A stretch of DNA of 64,000 nucleotides from the NCBI GenBank assembly GCA_022385805.1, contig MU277674.1, positions 621,251 through 685,250 on the forward strand, in the 5' to 3' direction. The stretch comes from Pilatotrama ljubarskyi (lineage: Eukaryota > Basidiomycota > Agaricomycetes > Polyporales > Polyporaceae). The translations under genes were made by a program, and so were the position numbers. The notes below the pieces were generated by a model. That model saw nothing but the letters and a program-made list of their open reading frames with translations. It ran no database searches and had not been told where the DNA came from. Shown one piece after another: positions 55,691-64,000 of the stretch; within the stretch, counting starts at the first letter, position 1; each line of letters opens with the position of its first letter.

Positions 55691-58208
55691 TCACTCATCC
55701 ACGAGCTCGCCAGAGGAGTCCACACTCCCACCCATTCGCTCCCAGGCCTGCCTAATCTTGTTCATCTCCTCGGTGACAGCCTTGAGCTCCGCCATGAACG
55801 CGACAAGCACGTCCGGATCCAGATCGTCCAGATCGCCGTCCGCGTCGTCCCCGGATGCATCGTCGCGATCGTCGCCCTCCAGCATGCGCTCAATGCGGTC
55901 CCGCCGCTGCGCCTGCTCTTGGTACAGCCGTATGTACACCAAGAAGCAGCTCTTGTAGTAGCTCCGGAGCCCACCGCGGTCCGTCGGTAGCGGAACGCGC
56001 GGCTTGAAGCGCGGCGTTTGCTTCGCCTTGTGCTTCTTCGTTGCGGGTTCCTCCTCGAGTGCGCGGGCAGCGGCACGTAGTCTGGGACGCGGATCAGACT
56101 CATCTTCCGACGAAGTGTAGATGTGCGATCGAGACAGGCGTCGCTTCGAAGAGCTCGATGCCCGATGAGGGCCTTCGTCCTTAGTGCTGGAAGATGACGA
56201 CGATGGAGGCTCGGGCTTCTCTGGCACCGATGGCCTTGGAGGGAGGGAGGAACGAGAGGCGGCTGAAGGCGGCGGCGAGAATGCGATGGAGAGGGGTGAC
56301 GGCTCCTTCTTGACCTTCATGCGTGGTGCAGCCAGCGGCTCCTGAGAGTAAGGGACAGGCTTCTTCGGCAACGACAGGTCTCTGTTTCGGGACTTCTCGG
56401 CGGCGCTCTCTTCGAGCCTCCGCTTCTTAGAGGCATTCACACTGAGCGGGGCTGCGCTGTCTGATAACTCTGAGTCAAGCGCATCCTGTGCGGCTTTCTT
56501 ACGCTTGAAGGACAGAGCTGAGGCGGGTACGGGGGACGCTTGGCCTTTCGTCCGCTGTCTCTCGTCCACCGCGTTCTGGCGCTCCCGCTCACGCTGACGC
56601 TCTTCTCGCCTGTCTTCCGCAGCACGCTCGGAAGGGGTCTCCTTGGCCTTCTTACGGAACTGCGGCGTGCTCCCTGACACGGACGCTTTCTGCTCCGTGA
56701 CCGGTGGAGCTATGGGCGGGAGGGGCTTGGCGGATCCGGACGGTGGAGGCAACTCGCGTTCTCGTCGGGCTTCTCGAGCATCTACAGGTCCGCTTTTCTT
56801 GGGTGGAGGGGGGAGAGGCGAGCGCGCACGCGAATCAGTGGCTGGTGGGGTAACGGACGCCTTGACTTTGTAGCCAGAACCAGGCAGCCTCCGCATCGCT
56901 GGCCGCGTCGCACTTGTGGGCGTACCGGCGCCGCTCCCTTCGTCGAGGTCCCGCTCACGCGCCTTGCCCTTTCCACCAGGATCGTCTCTGGGAGGGCGAG
57001 CGCTCTCGTCCTTCGCGATGATGATGTCGGATGCTTTCTTCCGCCCTCCGTCCGCAGCCTTCGCCTTCTTGTTCGCGCTCTTAGCCACCACGCCCTTCTT
57101 GGGCTCTGGCCCGGAGACGCTAGGCCCTGCAACGGGCTTCGCCGAAGAGCCGGGACCGGCATCGGAGGAACCAACTTCGCGGTAGCGCGCGTGCCCCCAG
57201 ACCGGATCCGACTCCGGTATTTTCAGGTTCTTGTACGCTGTTCTTGCCTGCCGAGACATCGACGTGCGTTCTTCTGGAGTTAGTGAGGGCCACTCGTACG
57301 GCCGCACATCCAGCCACGACTCGAGCTTCAGCTGCCAGTACTGAGGAGCATCGGGGTCACTATTCTTAGCCACCGGTTTTGGCTCCGCTACCTGCGCAGC
57401 TGTCAGAGAACGCATATATGCATGGAATACGGGTCGAACTGACTGTATGCAGCAGCGAAATGAGCTCCTTCTTCATCTGTGGCGTAGGGTCTCTCCCAGC
57501 ACACATCGTGATGACACCCTCCGCCGTGCGAGGCTTCAGTGCAAGGCAATGGATCAGGCGCGCCTTGGTCGGAGGAACCTCGTTCGTCGATCCATTCGCG
57601 TGCGAGCTTGAGCCCGGAAGTGGAGACGCCACTCGAGAGGCCCTCGCGCTCGACGTCGCAGACGCGACAGCTGGACGACGAAGGGGCGGGGCGTCTTTCC
57701 GACCCTTGGCTTTTGCACCAGGATAGTTGAGGTTTGGGGGTGTTTCGAGGTATATGGCCTTGCGCTCGGTGCGCAGCTTCTCGGCCTCCAGGGTGCGGTC
57801 ACGTACTGTGCCCTCGACTTTCTCGCCGAGCTGACGCTCTACCATGAACTTTCCGATCACGTTGGCGTAGAGCTTGAGCGGAGCCATAGGCTTCTGGGCC
57901 GAGGCCATACGGAGGTAGAGCTCGTGCGGGCCATTCTCCTGGTCGTGTCTCACCGGATAGAACGTGTCGTTGATGTAGAGCCCCTACTTACGCGTAAGGA
58001 CATTCCAATATCATGAACGCCACAGAAGACATACTGGAGTCTTTCCGAATTCAAACTGCAACTTCGGCAGGTTCTGCGCGTCCTCGAGCTGCTCGAAGGT
58101 CTCCGCAGACATCCGGAATATCATAGCTTGCTTTGGTTTAGAGTGAAGAGGGTCACCGGGGCGAGGCTGCCCCTGCAGAGTGAGCGTTGCGTCGACTGGG
58201 AGAGGCAT
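55691..58208 (-). CDS. ELL-type RNA polymerase II elongation factor
   Basis: CDS = complement(55691..57391, 57444..57983, 58035..58208), 804 aa. The N-terminal ELL domain is recognisable: MPLPVDATLTLQGQPRPGD, KQAMIFRMSAETFEQLEDAQ, LQFEFGKTP joined to GLYINDTFYPVRHDQ, and KPMAPLKLYANVIGKFMVER. Next comes a helical winged-helix-like part, ARLIHCLALKPRTAEGVITM and QYWQLKLESWLDVRPYEWPS. A very long basic, Ser/Pro-rich disordered middle ends in an occludin/ELL-like helical C terminus (RSYYKSCFLVYIRLYQEQAQ, LVAFMAELKAVTEEMNKIRQ). In animals and S. pombe, ELL acts with EAF to stimulate pol II elongation. The call rests on the N-terminal pattern plus the C-terminal helix; no other family fits as well. 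Stop is 420 nt from the F-box fragment. Confidence 0.82.
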
Positions 58209-59261
58209 TGCGGACGGGTATAGAGCTCAGGTCGGACAATGCAGGCGGGCTGGGTGGGCGAGTGGCGCAGCGTATGAGGAAGACGTGAGGGTGCTTGTGT
58301 GCACAGCGATCTCAGGGAATGCTGCAGCGTGCAGCCACTTCCTAGCTCGTCGTTCTGGATGTAGACAGCAGCGCCAGTTACGAGGGCTGGTCCAGGCGCG
58401 TGCGACGACGACAACGACGGTGAGGACAATGGTGGTGAGGAGATGGAGAGTCGAGGGAGTGGCAGGATGTGGCACAGCCGGCTGGATAGATCGTATCAGG
58501 CCACGTGGGTTAGCCGCCCTGATCCTTTCCTTCGCAGGCGCAGAGCCTCGTGCGTGCAAACCTTCGCGGAACATTTCCTCAATTCAGGCACCTCCTCTTC
58601 CACCGTCCCAAAGTCCTCGCAGCATCCTGCCAGGTCCTGGTGTGTCGAGGCAATAATTCGACACGGCATATGTGCGGTAAGTACTCGTGCAGTGAATTCG
58701 AAGGCTCCTTTCCATCTCATGACGGCACACATTAGCTTCTCCGACCACGGTTTCTTCTTCGCCCTTTCCGTACACCCTCCGAAATGCTTCATCGTGTTAG
58801 TACATGCTGAGTGAGCCTCGGTGCATCAGTAAGCTCGCGCAGCTCTCCACAACTCCACTGTGAGGAACACCCAGGATCTGAGTAAGATTCGGTGCTTGTA
58901 ACCTTGAAGAAGAGGTCTCTCAGCTGTAGACGCCCGGTTTGGTCCATGCACAATGATTCAACTGCACCCGCTTGGGGGAGTTACTCTCGCGAGCTGTGGA
59001 TTAGTAACCGTTCATCTATCGAAAACATGATCTCGCGCTCTCTCATGTTAGATGACCCTCACCGCTCTCTCACCGTGCTCACCAAGACTCGTAGAATGAG
59101 AGGTGGCGGACAACCAGCAAAGCGCATGTCGACACTCATGAACCTACAAGCTCGAGAGTATAAAGCCGAAGCCGTATTCGGAGACATATCCCATACCAAG
59201 CTCCTCCCTAGTCCTCCTCTACAAATACCTGCTTGCAACTACCCGACGCGTAGACTTTACA
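58209..59261. other. Divergent spacer ELL / dehydrogenase
   Basis: About 1 kb with no supportable gene; short open frames (123 codons at most) on both strands lack features. The right third contains the dehydrogenase promoter with a TATA-like box (59159-59165). Confidence 0.5.
59159..59165 (+). promoter_or_regulatory. TATA box candidate of the MDR dehydrogenase
   Basis: TATAAAG lies 97 nt upstream of the ATG at 59262, a typical fungal TATA-to-start distance; the leader between them is pyrimidine-rich. This is the clearest TATA motif that I noticed upstream of any gene here, which suits an inducible metabolic gene. Confidence 0.5.
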
Positions 59262-60630
59262 ATGTCCTCCATTCCCCAGAAAACCCGCGAGTACCATCTC
59301 CCGAAGGTACGTCAATAGATCGTCACATGAGCTCCAGGGAATTACTCTGACACACGTACTCATTCTCCCAGGTTGACGGCTTCCACAACCTCACTTTGAC
59401 CGAGTCGCCCATCCCAAAGCTCAAGTCGACCGAAGTGCTCGTCAAGGTGCACGCCGTGTCGCTCCAGTACCGCGACCTCACCGTTGCCTGGGGCACGTAC
59501 CCTCTTGGAGACCTGAAGGAGAATCTCATACCCTGCTCTGACTTGGCCGGCGAGATCGTTGCGCTCGGCGACGAAGTCAACGGCTGGAACGTCGGCGACC
59601 GCGTCTGCTCCAACTTCGCGACCGACCAGATCTTCGGCGAGGCCACCGAGGAGAACAAGGGGACCGGCCTCGGTGGGCCCATCGACGGCGTCTTGACCGA
59701 GTACAAGGTGCTCCCGGCGCACGCGCTCGTCAGCTTCCCCGAGCACTTGAGCTACGAAGAGGCGTCGACCCTTCCGTAAGTCGCGCCAGACAGACCGTGG
59801 CGCATGAGAGCATGTACTGACAGACCCCGTAGCTGCGCTGCAGTCACCGCATACAATGCGCTCCTTGGCCCCATCCCGCTCAAGGGCGGCGACACCGTCC
59901 TCGTCCAAGGCACCGGCGGCGTCTCCGTCTTCGCTCTCCAGCTCGCAGTGGCCTTGGGCGCCACCGTCATTGCGACCTCGTCTTCAGACCAGAAGCTCGA
60001 GATCGCGAAGAAGCTCGGCGCGGCTCACACGATCAACTACAACACCACGCCAGACTGGGACGTGGAAGTCCTGAAGATAGTAAGCGGTGTCTCGCGACGA
60101 CTTCGCTCGAAGTGAACACGAAATTCTGACGCACGTCTTCTCGCCAGACTCACGGCAAAGGTGTCGACCGTGTCGTCGAAATTGGCGGTTCCGGAACGAT
60201 CATAAAGTCCATGAACTGCGTCCGCTTTGGCGGGAACGGTCAGCGTCATCGGCTTTGTCACAGGGGTGCGTACATCCTCACCTTTGCCTGAACGCAAGTG
60301 GCCTAACTGACTATGCACTCTTCTCGTCGCACAGCAAGCCGACGTGAGTGAGTTGCCAGTGAAGGTGATCAGCAAGGCGGTGATCATGCGTGGTATCCTC
60401 ATCGGCTCCCGCCACCAGTATGTGTCTCTCCCCTTTCCCTCGACCGACAGTACGCAGGTGCTGACCGTCCTTTCTGCAGATTCGAGGACTTGAACCGCCT
60501 GATTGCTGCCAGGAAGTTGAGGCCGGTGATCGACAAGGTATTCAGCTTCGAGGAGGTCCGCAAGGCGTACGAATACCAAGCGAGCCAGCGGCACGTCGGC
60601 AAGGTCGTCATCAAGTTCTCGAGAGACTGA
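59262..60630 (+). CDS. Zinc-type alcohol dehydrogenase-like MDR oxidoreductase, with apparent frameshift
   Basis: NAD(P)-dependent medium-chain dehydrogenase/reductase. Exons 59262..59306, 59372..59775, 59833..60079, 60148..60265, 60335..60417, 60480..60630. The protein begins [20 protein letters not shown], then [38 protein letters not shown], the NAD(P) Rossmann motif [49 protein letters not shown] and a C-terminal [20 protein letters not shown]. The catalytic zinc cysteine of true ADHs is replaced by Tyr/Arg (QYRDL), so it belongs to the zinc-free group seen in many fungi. Exon 4 is 118 nt where 117 is needed between two phase-0 borders: the frame breaks between VRFGG and [10 protein letters not shown] near GGCGGGAACGG (60229-60239). 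Either a sequencing error or a recent disabling insertion. Confidence 0.85.
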
Positions 60631-60975
60631 TGTACACGACCCGAAGACCTACCAGAGACGTAGGATAAAGGGCAATAGCCATACCATATAATATCATCGG
60701 AGTTCATGTAATGAGGTGCCAGGAATCATCATAGATGCCGGATACATGCTTCCCTCTCGAGCACGAGAGCCACGTCGAGGGAGCTGAGGAGCGGCACGCA
60801 GTAGGCGTTCTTTCACGGCTGCCATCCTGCACGAGTCCCGACAAGAATATGGGCACTACAGTGCAAATCCCAAGATGACTTGGACGCTGAAGCGCATCGA
60901 GCCCCATATCAGTGTCCCAAGCACCGAAGATATCTGTCAGATTGCGTAAAGCGGGGCAAACAAGCGTACAAGGCA
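60631..60975. other. Convergent intergenic region
   Basis: 345 nt between the stops of the dehydrogenase (plus) and F-box copy 2 (minus); 3' UTRs of both. Nothing else recognised. Confidence 0.5.
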
Positions 60976-63576
60976 CTAGTCGAAAAGAGTCGAAGAATAG
61001 ATTACCCCATGCCCGTCCATGATGTCCGCCGCGACATGGAATGCGAGCGCGCCGCCCTGGGTTTTATACTTTTCAGGGAAGATGCGCACACTCCTACGCG
61101 GCAGAGAGTCAGGGTGGAGGTAGTAGTCTTCTCCAAGCTGCGGCTCGGCAACGTCATGCTGACTGTGAACGCCACGAAAGTCTGAGCAGCCCATTCAGCA
61201 ACGTACGGAGGCTGTACTCACTTCTTGCAATGGAGGATTAGGGAGGAGCGCCCGCGATGGCGGCAACGCGTGCAACAGTACAGAGGGCCCATGCAAGCGA
61301 GGATGGTGCCTATCAGATGGCCGAACGGCGTCTTCGTCGCCATCTCCTGTTCGACGGACCGGACCTCTTCCGCAAGTTTAGCGTCGAGCAGGCGCCATTT
61401 CGCCCCATCTGCGCAGGAGGTGAGCATTCCAAAGTCAGATGCGACACGGTTGGAGATATGGACGACCTGCAGACGAATGCATGAATGTGCAATGCCCTGC
61501 AGATAGAACAGACAACCCACCGCTTGTTTCCAGTCGAAAGCCTCCTTGTAGCTGCCCATGAGCTCAGAGGGGCAGGCCATGCATACAAGTCTTGCCCCAC
61601 TCCGCTCCATATCCTCGTACGTAGCGGTGTCCGGGTCCCGCCCGCACGCCGCGATGACCGAGCGAGCCAAGTCCAGACGACCACTGAGCGAGAACGTGCG
61701 ATCGGTACCTCGCCAAACGAATCCGCTTGGCTTCCTGCTACAAACCTCCGCGACCGCTCTCTCGTACTTATCAAGGCAAAGAGTGTATTCTCTACCGCAC
61801 CTGTGGGCGAGCACGGTCGGCCACGACAAGTTGGTCCGCGGGCAGATGCGACAATCGAATGTGATGACCGCGAGTGACAAGGGCGACGGGTGGTCCTCCT
61901 CCTTGATGGCTTCTCGAGCTTTGGCAAGGAACTCGCTCTTGCGCGCCTCGTACCATTCGGTCTTGAGATTGGGTATCGTATCGCGTAGCCTCTCGAAATC
62001 TTCCCGCGTAACCTCGGCGTCCGTAGGTGCCTCTACGATCTCGCGGAATTGGGGCATCGCCGCAAGGTCGGCAAATTCGGCCTGGCACTCCGACTCGATG
62101 GTCTTGTGTCCGAGCGATGCCTCGTACTCGGCAATGACGTCGTACAGAATCTTCAGACGATCGCAAAGCATGCGGTGTCGCACGGCCTCGAGGCGAGCCG
62201 TCCGTACCCCTTCCATGTGGGCAACGACGTCAGCACGGATGGACTGCCAAACTGCGCGCGGTTAGCACGAGGTTCTGCACGACATGATAACTTACGAACC
62301 AGCGTCGGTGAGCTTCTGAGCTTTCCGAACGGCCTTGTGGTATCGTAAATCGCCACGAGTGAACTCGTCCATTAGGTCGAGTTCGTCACCCCATTCCTCT
62401 TCCCGCAGCCGCTCCAGTATGCTATCCCCGTGGGATGAGGCTATACGACTTGTGCCTACGAGTCGATGTGACGTACCTCTCGAATCGTTCACGTTTGATG
62501 GCATCCAGCTCCGCAGATCGATTGTTTGTTTCGTGTGCTTTCCAGGTCTTGAAGGCTTCTACCGACTATATGCGAGACGTAGCCGTCAGACAACACTCTT
62601 GCAAGCGGATGCATAACTACCAACCTCGCTTCTCGCTTTCACAATCGCAACCCGTTCTTGTATGAATTGCTTCTTCTCCTCGTCGTTTGTGAGCGATTTC
62701 CACTTTGCCCTGAGCTGCTCAAGCTCCAGGGTATGGATATACGGGACGTCGTACATGGAATTCTTCCTATACTGAGGTTAAGCAGGTTGACACGACCGCA
62801 GGGTAGAGTGTACTACTCACGTTCGTGGCATATAGACCATTGTGTATACGTGACCATCCATCTTCAACGTCTGCCGCATCTCATCCTCCAAATTATACGC
62901 AATCCAGACGTTCCGCACTATTCTGTAGCGGCTTGCTTAAGCTACCGCCCGAAGTGGTTGGTTAGAGACGCACAGCTTATCTCTGCAAGCCTGACAGTAG
63001 CGGACAAACAACTCCCATATGATCATCTTCGAGTTGGGCTTCAAGCAGTTCTGGTCGATGGTCAGCTCTTCTGTTAATGTTTCTGGTCGCGGACAGGATT
63101 CCCACATGACAGTGTGTAAAGAACAGGAGGTTTGCGTACTGCGGCTCGCTCATAAAGGAGGGACACTCGGGCAGGCCCTCAACCTGTTGCCTCGCGGCCT
63201 TCCAGAAAGGGGCAGCGTTGCGACTCATGAGGAACGCGCGAAACTCCTTGGAGGTTCGCGCAAGGCTCAGAAGATCGCGTGGGTGCATGCAGCTGAATAT
63301 CTACGTGGTGTAACGACACAAAGAAGGGCGTCGTGTGAGTCGCTGGCTAATTTGTGAACAGGACTCCTGAAAACATACTTCAATCAGGATGTCTAGCGGC
63401 ATGTTGGGCATATCCTTCAAGCCTCCGCGTCGACCGCGGATATTGCGGCGGGCAGGCGTACGATTCGTTGGGGCCTTCTCGACGACGCTCGCACTGGTCG
63501 AAGTTGCCGCCGCCGCTGAATCTGCAGGAGTATTTGCGACAGCGGTGGCCTTTCTTGGCTTCTTTCTGGGGGCCAT
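60976..63576 (-). CDS. F-box protein with cysteine-rich zinc-binding modules, copy 2
   Basis: Paralog of the gene at 51793-54359 on the opposite strand. Start at 63576 (MAPRKKPRKATAVANTPADS), a basic Ala/Thr-rich tail, then the F-box NMPNMPLDILIE-IFSCMHPRDLL and SLARTSKEFRAFLMSRNAAP. The CxxC...CxxC unit (THCHNC, RYCQAC), a long charged helical middle (MLCDRLKILYDVIAEYEASL, LRDTIPNLKTEWYEARKSEF), the unit DCRICPRTNLSWPTVLAHRC, the pair CTRCRHRGRS with LILHC, and the C-terminal NQHDVAEPQLGEDYYLHPD, VRIFPEKYK and IYSSTLFD all correspond to copy 1. About ten exons; no break seen. Probably a nuclear or cytosolic SCF adaptor; substrates unknown. Stop at 60976-60978. Confidence 0.85.
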
Positions 63577-64000
63577 GCCAAGTTGCTTGGTCTGCGCCGT
63601 AAGACGACTGTATGCGCGCCGACAGCGGAGAGTGAGATGGAAGTGCGGAGGGCCGGGTGAGAGGCGCGAGCCACGCGCCGCGTCGCGTATGTATGTCACC
63701 GTTAAGGTTTGCCGAGTGATAGATCGGCTATCTGAGATCTGCAAGTACTCTTCTCATCTGGGCCAGTCCACTGCCAAGCGCCCGGTACCTACCAGACGTC
63801 TCCAATCCTTGCGGCGATTCTTAGAGCGTTGAAGGCGGCGACGGGTTTGGGGGCGACAGTCAGTTCAGTTCGTATCTAATTGGCATGATCGTACAATCAA
63901 GGTATATACAGTAGCCGCGGTAGAATCAGTCTCTAAAAGCACCAAGGTGAGTAGGTCCGCTTGATAACGGCGCACGGTGGAAGCATCGCAAGAGGTGCGT
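63577..64000. other. Promoter side of F-box copy 2, right edge
   Basis: The last 424 nt of the window upstream of the minus-strand F-box gene. An overlapping plus-strand frame (63389-63832) is a shadow of that gene. No further feature seen before the window ends. Confidence 0.5.

Noticed and set aside
1..64000. CRISPR arrays, bacterial operons or riboswitches
   Set aside because: The sequence is a fungal nuclear region; no regularly spaced repeat arrays were seen apart from the retrotransposon repeats.

Overview
The window reads as nuclear DNA of a mushroom-forming basidiomycete (Agaricomycete-like). Genes are GC-rich and dense, on both strands, and cut by many roughly 50-60 nt introns with GT-AG (twice GC-AG) borders. 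The gene families are eukaryotic and fungal: a YAP-type bZIP, KTI12, PAM16, RPA43, MDM31, a LIM/RhoGAP protein, and an F-box/zinc family that I associate with Agaricomycetes. There are no operons. All functional names come from reading translated motifs by eye; no database search was run.

Layout, left to right: a LIM-LIM-C1-RhoGAP protein (minus, 0.36-5.84 kb); a 2.5 kb gap; an SCP/Psr1-type phosphatase (minus); a weak unresolved minus-strand gene near 11 kb; a bZIP factor and the very-long-chain fatty-acid dehydratase PHS1 (both plus); a secreted aspartic protease (minus); a GH16 glucanase (plus); an orphan multi-spanning membrane protein and KTI12 (both minus); a second phosphatase paralog (plus); a 51-nt G homopolymer; an orphan coiled-coil protein with an N-terminal membrane anchor (minus); PAM16 (minus) and RPA43 (plus) divergent from one short promoter; and two intron-containing tRNA-Lys(CUU) genes.

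The central feature is an apparently intact tyrosine-recombinase (YR) retrotransposon at 34829-40233. It carries gag-like, RT/RNase H and YR genes bounded by split direct repeats in the order A1 - genes - B1 - A2 - B2, which is the Ngaro/PAT-like architecture. Its left end lies directly at the pol III terminator of the second tRNA-Lys gene.

To the right of the element come a tandem pair of cyclopropane-synthase-like methyltransferases (minus), MDM31 (plus), an MFS transporter (minus), a BAX-inhibitor-1/TMBIM protein (plus), an F-box/zinc-cysteine protein (plus) with a truncated third copy beside it, an ELL-type elongation factor (minus), an MDR-family dehydrogenase with an apparent one-base frameshift (plus), and a second F-box/zinc paralog (minus).

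Local duplication is the recurring theme: phosphatase pair, methyltransferase pair, F-box trio and tRNA pair. The other genes look like unrelated housekeeping or secretory functions that happen to be neighbours. Adjacent pairs with short divergent spacers (PAM16/RPA43, methyltransferase/MDM31, MFS/TMBIM) probably share promoters.
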